This document shows, piece after piece, positions 36,294-49,224 of a DNA stretch of 64,000 nt. The translations under genes and the position numbers were made by a program. Source of the DNA: Bursaphelenchus xylophilus (lineage: Eukaryota > Nematoda > Chromadorea > Rhabditida > Aphelenchoididae). The first letter of the stretch is position 1. The number at the start of each line of letters is the position of its first letter. The stretch lies in NCBI GenBank assembly GCA_904066235.2, contig CAJFCV020000004.1:3968001-4032000 (forward strand), written 5' to 3'. The notes below the pieces were generated by a model, which made no database searches, was not told the DNA's origin, and saw only the letters and a list, made by a program, of their open reading frames with translations.

Positions 36294-39200
36294 TCATCCA
36301 TAGTGATTATCCTTCAAAGCGCATCCATCTCTGTTCGCATCCAAGATATTCAAGTCACTATGATGAATATAAAACCCGTTTAATAATGCTGTTGATTTGT
36401 AATTCTGCTTCAATATTGTGCACTCCAAATTGGAGACTGGCTTCAGCTCGCATTTCGGCAAACTTGGGCAGCCAAAACTGTGCTTTTCGAGGAGTGAAGC
36501 GAAGCGATGATAGCATTTAACAAGCTCGTTGTAGTAGTGGAATTTGGATGGGAGGTTTTGGAATACCTAAACGGACATTGTGTTTGCAAATAAGACAAAC
36601 AAGTGGGCGTATTTTAAACAATAATGTCTTACATGAGTCAGATTATTTCTCTTGAGAAAAGAGACAAATTGGAGATCAAGTTTTTTGCCATTTGCAACGA
36701 AAGTTCGATTGGCCAAGGTCATGTTCTGAAAAAATTAATAAAATTTAGCTCTCATTTGCACAAATTTTCTGAAAAATCCTTTCCGTGGCTTTTCTCTTGA
36801 CGTTTTCTCTCAAACGGCGAAAATTTTGTCCATTTCGCACCGTGCAATGACTCTTTTCCTCCTTCCAACTGCACTGTGCAAAGGAATTTCACAACTTTTT
36901 CCGTCTGTTCTTCCTTTTCTCTGCCTTTTTCTCGTCTCCACAAACTCCTCACTCTCTCACCAAGAAGAAACAAGAAGTCGCTGCGATGCAAAAAAATCGC
37001 AGCGACAACCCTGATTTTCCGCGACAAACAATTGATTTTTCCAGCGGAATCCCAATTCATGTCGCAGAAAACGCGCGACAAATGGAGCGACGAGCCCCTG
37101 CGATGCTTTGTCGCGCGCTTTTTCAGGATGCGACGAGGCTTTGCGACGACTTGTCGCACTTGGGAAATGAGTTCGGAGCAGAATTTGGGAAAAAGTGGAT
37201 TGAAATTGGAGTTTGGAATGAGGGGAAAAATGCACAGTGCAGTCCCAAAAAGTGAGAAATGCAAAAATGAATGCACGGTGCATGCAGAAAAGGAGGGCGT
37301 TGTGCAAAATTGACCAAGAAAATCGACAAAAAAGTCTTCAAAAAATTTGTAAAAATAAAAAATGTCACCAATCAACCTTCTTTGCTTTTGAAGACTCACC
37401 GTTTCATCAAATCCCCACTGTCTAAAGTGATAAACCCTCGAGAAATGGCCTCCCAATTTGATGACGTCATATTCGGGCCTTGTTCTTGACGGGGCGTGAA
37501 GCCATATTCCATCAACTTGATCCGGCCGGCCAACAAATTTGCCTGTTTGGATGTTCGAATCATCGACTTCGATGTTATCTATGGTGCCGATCATATCAAA
37601 ATTGCTTGGAGAATGAGCTGAAAGCAAAGGTTTCCGTATTTTACGTTCACAAATGACTTGTTTGGAATATTGTTGTACTTACAAGTATGGACAGTCGATT
37701 GAGGTCGTTGGAAAATAAAAGCCGCGGTATTTGGATACAATCCACTGAGCCATTTCATCTCTTTGTAGTAGTCTCTGTGAGTCTCGGGGATAAGAACATC
37801 ATCCCAATCAGCGATCATCATAAACTCGGCGCTTTCTTTGAACTCGTAGAGACAAGAGTTGTAGGAGAAGTCTTGATTATACCATTCGTTTTCGGAGTTG
37901 GGGTCGTAATCAAGGTCTGGCTGAAAACTTTTATTCTAAAGAGTTGAGGTAAAATACGATCTTTTGTAAGCGCCAAGTTTGGCCAAAAGGTTAATTTTGT
38001 TAAACAAAGAATTAATTTTTATAATTTTGATATCAAATATCGCGCCTTTTTTCTAGTTAATTACTAGTCGCGCCATAAAGTCCTGACACATTTTGCACCG
38101 TGCGAAAGTTCGGGATTTGGACGTCGCGCCCCCAAATTCGGGTTTGTCGCGCGCGAAAGTGCACGTCGCTAGCGCAAAAACGGGAAATCGCGGCGACAAA
38201 TGCGAAATGAATGAAGAATGCACGGTGCGAAAGTTCGGGTTTTGCACGTCGCTAGTGCAAAACGGGGAAATCGCGGCGACAAATGCGAAAAGATGCACAG
38301 TGCGGATGAAATGAAAGAAGAATGCACGGTGCAAAATGAATTTGGGGGCGCGACGTCCAAACCCCGAACTTTCGCACGGTGCAAAATGTGTCAGGACTTT
38401 ATGTCGCGACTAGTACAACTCCCTCAGCCTTACCGGCTGAAAAAGCCTTGTTGCCTTCCGAATCTTGACAAATCCTTCTCGTTCGTAAGCCAACAAAATT
38501 CGGTAAATATCGGAGAGAGCGGATTCGATATAAGTCACCATTAGGTCGGCTCCATAATATCGATAAAGCTCAATGGAAGTGATAAATAACTGCCAATTTT
38601 CGAACATGAACATCCTCGACATACAGACAATAAAATTGCGTTTTTGTTTGTCAGCGGGTTGGAAGGGGAGCTGAAAAAAAATTTCTTATTGTAAAAGTAC
38701 TGTAAATAATACTTTGAATAGACGTTTTCGTCAATAAATTATAAAAAACAAAATTAAGAGAAAACTTTAAAAAGTATCAAAATGTATCCAAAAAAAGTTT
38801 TTTATCGACAAGCTCCTTACCTCTTCGCGGACACCCGAATCGCCTTCCAACGCAAAATACGAGGGGTTTCTGGTGACCGGACAAAGCGCGACCATAGTTG
38901 TCCACCGGCATTGCAATGGCGCCACTAAAGCCATGTCAGTCCGAGCTGGGACTCGCTTTTCTTGATTAAATTCGTTCCTTGAAATACAAGTAATCGGGAA
39001 ATCAAGTGCATTCTTCCGAGCAGAATAAATTACAGCTATCGTGTTTGGGGGTAGACTGAAAAAATTTTGTACTGTTTTTTATCGTTGCCTTTTCGAACAT
39101 AGACTTCAAGTTCGCTCACCTTTTCGACTCATTGTAGTAGAACGCGGCCACCACGAACATGTGTGTTTTCTCAGCCACCCCCACAGCCCATCGCCACTTC

Positions 39201-39373
39201 TGGTAAATGAGTGTGTTTTGAATCGAAATCACCGCCAAAAATCCACAAATCAGAATGAAAAGATGCGTGTATTTGGAGTTGTGTTTGAATTTTGTCTTCG
39301 ATCCAAGCCGCAGTCGAACATTCGAGATTACATCGGGGAGTTGCATTGCCACCGAGCTCGCGACGGGCTGCAT
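36294..39373 (-). CDS. GT92 (DUF23) glycosyltransferase, type II membrane
   Basis: Seven exons (39120-39373, 38821-39055, 38434-38670, 37683-37920, 37400-37617, 36633-36725, 36294-36566) give 515 residues in phase. A single membrane anchor at about residues 37-57 (LFILICGFLAVIS) follows a basic cytosolic tail, so it is a type II Golgi-type enzyme. The luminal domain has the family blocks YYGADLMVTYIES and, at 280-283, the D-W-D-D of MIADWDDVLIP, the metal/nucleotide-sugar site of DUF23/GT92 enzymes. GT92 members add galactose to core fucose in N-glycans (C. elegans GALT-1), but the family is large and the acceptor here is unknown. The start follows an AG eight bases upstream (TTTTTAG), a likely spliced-leader site. 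Introns 36726-37399 and 37921-38433 carry repetitive sequence and a miniature element. Confidence 0.92.
36830..37320. repeat. intron block rich in GCACNGTGC and TGTCGC words
   Basis: This intronic block of the GT92 gene carries four TGCACNGTGCA-type palindromes (near 36837, 36870, 37230, 37272) and many GCGAC/GTCGC words, the same vocabulary as the elements at 32610 and 38064. I could not find terminal inverted repeats, so it may be a decayed or rearranged member. Confidence 0.45.
38064..38413. repeat. 350-bp miniature element with ~80-bp inverted repeats
   Basis: Ends CTAGTCGCG...ATAAAGTCCTGACACA are mirrored over roughly 80 bp with a few mismatches. TA flanks both sides (38062-38063 and 38414-38415). 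The interior carries at least five GCACNGTGC palindromes. It lies in a GT92 intron and its right end is 20 bp from the exon 3 donor. Confidence 0.85.
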
Positions 39374-41295
39374 CTTTGCGACTAAAAATTTTGATAAGTT
39401 TTTTAATTTGAAAATGACCAAAACTTTCTTTAATCCCTTCAAATCCCCGAAAAAGCAACAGTAATGAGATCCGTTATCTTGAAACAACCGACCAACTTGT
39501 AGCTCTCTCTTCCCCCCTTTTCCCAACTAATCTCCCAAAATCTCGGACCTTTGACTAACGGCGAAAAAAAGGTGAGAAAATGAGAAAGGCGCGAAAGAGG
39601 TGGCTCTTCTAGGAGGTAAATGTCAGGTATTACTGTAGATATGTAAGTTCAAAAAAAACAAAAAGTAACAAGCGGTGAAAAGAAATTGGAAATAAACAGC
39701 AACCGTGAACGATGGTTACGGATGGCAGAAAAAAAACTATAATATTTAAACTTGATGTGAGATACGACATGGAATAGCTTTACTTTTCTGAACCCATATA
39801 ATCATTGAATATCAAGGTAATCCCCGCTAAACATACCTAATCTGCCAGATCTCGCATAGGAGACAGCACATGCACAGAGTTTGAAAAAATCAAACATTTC
39901 ATGTGGTTACTATAGTAAACTCAGCATGACAATACATATATCAGTGAACAAATAAACGATCGCTGCTATAATATAATAGTTTCAGACATTTTCTAAACTA
40001 CATACTCTCTGACTCATTGGCTGACTAACAAATTGAACCCTTCAAATAAACTGGATTTTCGGCTTTACAAAAATCTTCCCTCCAAAAAATCTCGTTATCA
40101 GATCTAAAGTCAACTTTCAGCGCTTCCTCGAATTAATTTTGATGTTTAATTTACGAAATAAAATAATTGAAATCCCTTCCTGACTCATCGAACATCCTCC
40201 TCTACGTGAGTTCTGTGAGCTCCCACGCCAAATATTATGAATAAGAAGGGCTTCCGCCTCTGGGCATATCTCGTTTTGAGGGGAGAGTCCATTTCCTTCA
40301 CGGCGTTTCCACTGATTGCGATCAATGTAGAAGGTAAAGGGAGTTGAAATGTGGTGGTAAAAGGGATCAAACAAGCATCCTACGGAATCTGCGTATTTTA
40401 CAGAAAACTCTTTCGTTTGCAATTTTTTACCTTCCTACAAAATCTATTATAGTTTATTTACCTCTCAACAAAAAATATTTAAAAATTGCCTTTAGTGAAC
40501 TATTCTCTAAAGATGTGTAAAAACACAACATGTTTAAGAACAAGGAAATGAATTGGGCGTTGAACCGGACTCGTTTACTTAGCGATAAGCGATGGAAGAA
40601 GATCTTTGAAAATTCAGAGATCCACAAACAGCAGAGCTACACCACCAAAAAATAATTGCTGCAAAAAGTAATCAAACACTTAGCCTGAATGGCTTCGTCT
40701 TCAAGGAGATCAGCCAAATGCAAAGTCAGTTCAAATTTTGCAAAAAATTGAATTGAACCAGGCAAAGTCAGTCAACGGAAATGCGACATCTGGAATTCCG
40801 TATTCGTTCATTATGGAGTTCACAAAAATTTGCCTCAAAAACCTCAAATTTCTCCCTAAAAATCCTATTATAATCAATAAACCCTCCAAATTCAATCCGC
40901 CAACCCGGTTTCCCTCCATTCCGTTTACCAGATGGATCAGTGTAAGGCATAAGCAAATGATTGGAGTTCCTTCGGGGTTGCGCAATCTTTTCCCTCAGGG
41001 AGCCCGCTTTCCGGATTTGAAAAACCGGAACCGGGCTTTCGCTTTTTTTGATTTCGAATATTTGGAGTAAAGGAACAAAAATTTTTCAAGTTGAAGTGTT
41101 TCTGCCCTTATCGCGGATCTAAATCAGTACCAACAATAGCTAAAATAAATAAAATCAAAAGCCCGGTTCGTATTTTAAATTTAATAACCTTAAATTTAAA
41201 ACTTATCCGGGGGATGTACCAGATTTACAAGTCAAATAATCAAGTTCAACAATGAACGAAATAGTTTTTGCTCTTCTCTACCCAAATTAACATGG
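39374..41295. other. intergenic, two weak open frames
   Basis: A minus-strand frame near 40117-40400 (…SVGCLFDPFYHHISTPF…) and one near 40750-40960 read more like protein than the background, but neither has splice partners or a family I know. They could be exons of an unrecognised gene or a decayed one. The METAP2 3' end lies at the right edge. Confidence 0.35.
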
Positions 41296-43048
<1,753 letters not shown>

Positions 43049-43456
43049 CTTTACAAACAATAAGTCGAGTAAAAATCAAAAACAAGTTTGAACCACCTAA
43101 AAAATGATAAATAAACAAAATAAGCCTGCTCAGTCTTGACATTCACCAATAATATCAAGTGCAATATAAAAGCGTCTTCAAAAAATCAAAGTAATAATCA
43201 GTTTCAGAACTGCGTCATATCCAAATCAATAGAAAAACACATTATAACATCAAAAAATATTTATCGCGCATAAAAATCCATAAACCGGGTGGAAAATAAC
43301 CTGTAATTACACCGGTGAATAAGTGAAGAATAAAGATCAACAGAATTTTACCCGTTAACAAAACATGATGATGCTCAAGGAAAACCACGTATTTTAGGGG
43401 TTGTGAGGTGGTACAGCGGAGTTATAGGAAAACAAAATATAAATAATCGACCAGAC

Positions 43457-46400
43457 TTATAACTCAAGCTTGGACATCAAGTCGCTCATGAAGACTTTGT
43501 AGACCTCCAAATATCTGAGATTTTCATCATCGGTGGCGTCGTAACTCTCGTATCCTAATTCTTCCGAGGAATGTTCAATGCATTCCAATCTTTCTGGAGC
43601 TGCTTCTGTAATAGGTTCTTCGTGTTTTCGATCGCCTCCTTCATCTAATTGGGGCTTTTCGGGAGCAACTGGGACTTCTGGTTCGTCGGAAATCCCAAGG
43701 GCGTACTCGAGCTTCTAAAATATTATATTTTATGCAAGCTTTTAATTGATGAAAATAAACAGAAAACTACTACTGAAGTTGTTACAACCCTTATTTTACC
43801 TTCACTTCATTTGACTTTGGTCTTCCCAATCGATGACTGTAATCTCCATCCAAAACACTTTGTACCAGAGCTCCCAAAGCCTCGATATTCTCCTCAAACT
43901 CTCCTTTATCCATTCTTTTCAACATTTTTCCTGTTGGTTGTGGCGCATCCGGATGCTGACTGTAGAAACTTGTCATTCTTTCCTTCAAAGATTTGCATTT
44001 CGCGCTGAAATCTTCATAATTTTTCCATTTAAAATTCGCTTCCGATATGTCAAAGGGCATGCCATGGTCCAAGATTCCACTGGCTGGAACTGGATCAAAT
44101 CTCTTTTCGACAACTCGAGGGTTTCCAGAGTTTACATAGACTTCTTTCACCTAAATTGTACAAAATAATATAAATACCAGTTTAACATACTTTAGCCTTG
44201 TTCTTTCTTTCTTCCAGTACCTTCTTTCTCTCCAATTTCTCCTGCCTTCTCTGTTCATCCCTCAGTTTTCTCATCTTCTCCTTTTCCAATTCCTCTTTAT
44301 TGCTTCTGATTCCATCTTTGTCCATGACTAATCCAGTCTCATTCAAGTTTGCTGGTTTCTCCTTTACGAGTTCTTCCGTGTTCATCGATACATTTGAAGC
44401 CGCTGTTTCATTGAATCCACTGCTTCCAGGATGAAATTGACTTGAATTTGATGGTTCGTTCTTTTGAATTGAGGTGTTTCCATCTCCACTTTCTGTTATT
44501 TGACCTGACTTTGGGATTCGAATCACTCCAATTCCGTTTTTCTTTGACTTATCGGCATCACAACGCTGAGTAGCCTCAGATGCTGGTTCTCTTTCAGTTT
44601 TTTCATCCTGAATTTGTTCACTTGCTGCTTTCAAAATGGTCTCAGAGGTCTTCACTGTTCCACTGTTCTGTTCCGCATTATCCCCTTGCCCAAATTCTTC
44701 ATCTTCTCCATCCTTATCCCTGTTCTCACCTTGACCAACTTCCGTCAAGTCCTTTTCCCTCCTTCTTCCATCTGGGAGGACATCAACTTTCTGAATAGCA
44801 TTTAGGAACCAATAAATATAGGAGTTTGGGTTCTTGTAGGCATCATAATATCTGCATTTCCGCTCTCTATTTCTCGGCAGTCTGCACCAAAGGACTTCTT
44901 GTTCCAGTTCTGGTGGAAGTGGATGATCCAAAAATGGATTTACAGTCAGATCCTTGGCTTTGGCCTCATTGAGCAAAGCAAACATACGCGCTCGATCATA
45001 TTCCTTTAAGTTCTTTGGCCATTCTTGGCCCGGAAAGACGGCAATTCCTTCCTTCGCAGCAGTTGGAGACCATTCTGGAGTCGAATTATTCAGATCCAAT
45101 GGGTCTTTTGGAGGTGAAGATGGGATCGTCGGAGCCGACCAGTTGGTTGCCTCGCTGTCTGATGTCATGAATGGTTCGGGAGGGCATACAGGTACAGTAG
45201 GCTCGGGCTAAAAACACAAGGATAACGACACAAAAAACACCGAAAAAAATAAAAAAAGTACAGCATAAACTTTCAACAAATACCTGAGGCTCCAAGGCTT
45301 TTAATCTCTGGAATTCGAGGAATTCTTGGGCAAGTTTTTTATGTTCTTCAGACTCCTCATACACGTAGCTCTCGTCTGACGCGGTTTCTTTCAAAATCTC
45401 TTCTAGATCTTCATCATTAAAAACAAATTTGGAGTGACTGTAATGGAGCCATTCATCCTCCGAATGTTCATCTCTAATGTTGATCATATCCCTTTTCAGA
45501 TAAAAAAGTTTCCTGACCCTGCTCCTAGTTGGCACAGTATTCCCAACTACCGGTTTTTCCTCATTGGTACTGATTTTAGGATAATTTCTAGGAACGGGAT
45601 CGGCATTATATCCTTGACTCTCGCTGACTTGGATAGATGGAGGTTCCAGACGGGGCTAAAACAACATACAAATCATCACAGAACCTCATAACCTTCATCT
45701 TATCCTGCAAAAGTTTAAACTCACCACTAATCTTTCGCGTGTTTGATGGAATTCTTGATTTTCGGTGAGGTCAAATGGATAAAAAGAGTATAAATCCAAC
45801 AATCTGACATCGAGATCCTTCTGGAGGATATGTTTTCTCACCAGATCTAGTTCTCCCATGTCATGGAGGAGGTGAATAACAGCGCCTTTACCTCCAAATC
45901 GCCCAGCTCGGCCACTTCGATGCATATGAGTGTCCGCATCGTTCGCCACTGATGCATTAATTACAAGATCCACTTTCGGAGCGTCAATTCCTCGAGCAGT
46001 CTAAAAAGGTACCAAACTAAACTAACAATGAGTGAAATACTTACGACATCCGTTGAGATAAGAACCTTAATCTGCCCTTTCTTCAGCTTATCGATCACAG
46101 CAAAACGCTCTTCCTGGGGAAGATTACCTGACATCAAAACGGCCTCAATTCCATTAGAAACAATAAATCCTTTGACCCGTTCACATCTAAAATAGTATCC
46201 TTGATGGTTTCACCTAAAGTCAAAAACAAAAAACACAGAAAAAACTTACAATGCCTGGCTATTACAGAACACGATGCATTGGTTGAAGACCAGCTTCGAA
46301 CAAATTTCCACCAAGGCATCTCCTTTTTGGAAGTCCACACATTTGACTGCATATTCTTTGATTCCAATCAACGATTCCTCCTTTTCGTCGAGTCTGATGA

Positions 46401-47275
46401 GAGACGGAGAGTTCATATAGTCCTTAAGGACACTTTCCAGTCGTCTTGGATATGTAGCAGAGAACACGCAAACTTGCTTTGTGACCGACGGAAGTGACGA
46501 AAAGATGTAACTAAAGAAATAACAATAAAAGTATCAATGCTCACTTTATTTCTTTGATAAAGTCATCTTCCATTAACTTGTCAGCCTCATCAAGAACCAT
46601 CAAACCGATATGTTCTGTTTTAAAGATTCCTTTTTTGATCAGATCCGCCAGTCTTCCACAAGTTCCTACAGCTACTTGACAACCTCTCTTGAGACGTTTG
46701 ATATCTTCGTACTCATCGAATCCACCCACAAACAAACTGAAAACAGCATTACATAAAAACCAGTAAGAAAATCCTGTTTTGAGAAAGCAATTATATTATC
46801 CATGACAGCTGAACATACTGGGCAAAAAAATCCTTCGGAATGAAGTGAATTACAGTGTCGTAAATTTGCTTGGCAATCTCACGAGTTGGTGCGACAATCA
46901 TCACCTGAGGTGCTACCTTTTTGGGAGAACCGAACAATAAATGAGCCGTCAAAACAGAGAAGATCAATGTCTTTCCAGTCCCAGCTTTGGCTTGAACAAT
47001 CATGTCAGTCCCCAGCAACAACAAGGGAATTGATTTTGCTTGAACCGGAGTTGGCCTGAGATACTGTCGACGCTTCAGGATCTCCTGGATTTGCGGATCA
47101 ATCATGAGTTCTTGAAACGTTTTTGCACATTGGATATCTGCACTTCGGTCATCGTAAATTCTTGCAAATTTCATCTAAAAACAAAAAAATAACTTCACGA
47201 GAAACGAACACTCACCTCCATGTTTTCATTAGCCATTTTTTCTTCCGGTCTTTCAACATTTCTATCGGAACTCAT
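43457..47275 (-). CDS. DDX20: DEAD-box helicase, DDX20/Gemin3 (MEL-46) type
   Basis: Ten exons (47216-47275, 46819-47174, 46545-46736, 46250-46510, 46045-46186, 45725-46000, 45284-45655, 44191-45207, 43800-44150, 43457-43714) give 1094 residues. The helicase core spans about residues 40-410: Q-motif region RPTPVQAKSIP, Walker A AKAGTGKT (82-89), PTREIA, DEAD (188-191), FSATYP, TARGID and HRSGRAGR. Flanking words (IVQAK.GTGKT, EADKL, SLIG.K.Y) point to DDX20/Gemin3, the SMN-complex helicase of snRNP assembly, known as MEL-46 in C. elegans. The C-terminal 665 residues are low-complexity, acidic then Lys/Glu-rich (REKDLTEVGQGE..., KKVLEERKNK). The motif VI serine replaces the usual isoleucine of HRIGRAGR. 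It is divergent from CCDC51 across a 348-bp gap. Confidence 0.92.
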
Positions 47276-47623
47276 AAATTTTTACAATTTTTATTCTCCA
47301 ATATCAAGTATAATATGGCTGCAGGTGTTGTGTAGCTGATGTGAGAGATTTGAGCACAATTTCTAGTGGAATTGCTCTAGATTAGCATAAAAACTGTCGT
47401 CTTGAGGACAGAAATCTCTTGGCAAATATCTTCTTTGACGAAATGCCACAGCTGAGACGAAATGTAAAAATTGATTGTAAATTTATTGCCAAAATCTTCA
47501 AATTTTGACATGAGTAAGGTGAGTGTCAAAGTACGCGATCATCCGCGAGTTATTACAGCTAGAAAGGCTGAGTTTTCGGAATTTTGAGTATTTTTTTATA
47601 TTATTTTAGGGGTTTAGCAGTAA
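47276..47623. promoter_or_regulatory. shared intergenic promoter region
   Basis: The only sequence between the divergent DDX20-like and CCDC51-like start codons. It must hold the 5' ends and core promoters of both. Likely acceptors for leader addition lie at about 47608-47609 (ATTTTAG) for the plus gene. I see no TATA box. Confidence 0.5.
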
Positions 47624-48926
47624 ATGCTTCGGCGTTTGGTTAGTGCAGGCCGGGCGTTGCGGGTACCTCGTCGAGAAGCTCAAACACAGGTCAAAGGAAG
47701 TGTGGATAAAGCAGTAGCATATTATTATGACGTTATTGGGATAACAGAAGTTACAAAAGCTAAAGCTGATGTGATCCAGGTAAGATTTTTAATTGTTTCT
47801 TGATTTTTAGGTGATGTGATACATTCTTTTTGTTGCCGAAGTATTCTATTTTGGTTTATTTAGTGGGAGCAACGATTGAGCGAAGCACAACTTGCCAGAC
47901 GACAAAAACAATTCGAGTTGCGTAAACTTCAGGCAAGACTCAAGGAAATCCACAATGAACTCGACAGAACTCCTCGAGGGCAAGATCGTTACTTGCATTT
48001 GATCACCGAGGAACACGAGAACATCAAGAAAGAACATAATCTAATGGAAGAGTTTGAAATTTTGGAGAATAACGAGAGGGAAGCGTTCCATCAGCTTTCT
48101 AATAAAGTAGGAGAATATAATCTTGATTTTTTCTTCAAATTAGATCAATTTGGTTCTTGATGTCAGTCTTCTATTGAATATCTTTTTTCAGGTAAGAGTA
48201 AGTCAAGAGAAGGAGCGGGAACGAGAAGAGCGAACCAAGTACTGGTCTCTAACAGCTTCGTTGATAGGTGCACTCCTCGGAATCATTGGCACATCAATAG
48301 GAAACGAGTTGCGGATGAGGAAATTCAGGGACATGCTGCCAACTTCTTCCGAAGTCAGACCTCTTCTCGAAGAGATCGCTCAAATTACACATAAGGAACA
48401 GACACAGGTAAGATAAGTTTAATTAATGCTGATTTCTGTTGTCATTGACGGTTTTGTCAGCTGAATATTCTGTTTTTAGATCAGTGCTTTCATTGGGGAG
48501 CTGAAGAAAGTATTCGAGCTGGATTCTCCAAAGCTGGGAAATGTTAAACTTGAAAAACCAGAGGGAGATGTTGATCGATTTGTGAAAATAATCAAGGATC
48601 AGGTGAGCAGGATTTTTATACATAAATATAAGAAGATTGCTTTTTGTTTTGAAAATAATTTTTTCTTCAAATTTCATTTCCAGAACGCCGAATTGACCTC
48701 TCAAATGGCCGAATTAAAGCGGCTTTTGGCCCTGAACAGAGCTCTTGAAGCCGATCCAAATGCCGTTGTGTATGTCGGAGATGAGATGGAACTCCTGTTG
48801 AAGAAGACCGAAGAGAATATCGAGTCCAAAATGAAGCTACAGACCCTCCTAATAGTTGTGCTAGCATATGGAATAGTGGGTGTTGCAGCGCCATTACTAT
48901 ATCTCTGGTACACTCGAGATTTGTAG
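47624..48926 (+). CDS. CCDC51: CCDC51/MITOK, mitochondrial potassium channel
   Basis: Five exons (47624-47779, 47864-48106, 48192-48407, 48480-48602, 48684-48926) give 326 residues. The Arg-rich, acid-poor N terminus is a mitochondrial targeting signal. A long coiled coil (about 55-150) contains the family words RGQDRYLHLITEEH and EREAFHQLS. The first membrane segment (about 152-170, preceded by ERTKYWS) and the second near 300-322 match the two-helix architecture of CCDC51. CCDC51 is the pore-forming MITOK subunit of the mitochondrial ATP-sensitive potassium channel in mammals; channel activity in the nematode protein is inferred from homology. AATAAA lies at 48974-48979. The gene is convergent with the next one, 298 bp away. 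Confidence 0.9.
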
Positions 48927-49224
48927 GCTCTTGTAAGTTATGAAATAGGCTAGATTGTAAGGCGAATACAAGTAATAAACAGTCAAACCGGTAGCCAAAA
49001 AATACAAATTGAAAATTCGGTACAATATCTAAATTTATTTTCAAAAACAAATATAATTTAATCAGAAATTTACAATTACGAATTCAAAACTTGTTTTCGT
49101 TCGCTGAAATACTGAAAGATTGTATTTAAAATATTTTAAGAGTCTTAAAAATCTAGTTCCGTCTGTAAATATGTCCTTAAATTATCATTCCCAGCACTGT
49201 ATATTACAACACTGTCTAAAACAA

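Noticed and set aside
36876..37313. 145-codon plus-strand frame in the GT92 intron
   Set aside because: Antisense to an intron, repeat-derived, Cys/Arg-rich, no splice partners.
38053..38384. Open frames on both strands with Arg/Cys/His-rich products
   Set aside because: Products of the GC-rich inverted repeats of the 38064 element.
40117..41070. Two moderately protein-like frames between METAP2 and GT92
   Set aside because: No splice partners, no recognised family, overlapping frames on both strands; noted only as weak frames.
47510..47623. ATGAGTAAG followed by a GTGAGT donor upstream of the CCDC51 start
   Set aside because: Splicing it to the AG at 47609 shifts the frame and gives a different, stopped product; at most an upstream ORF.
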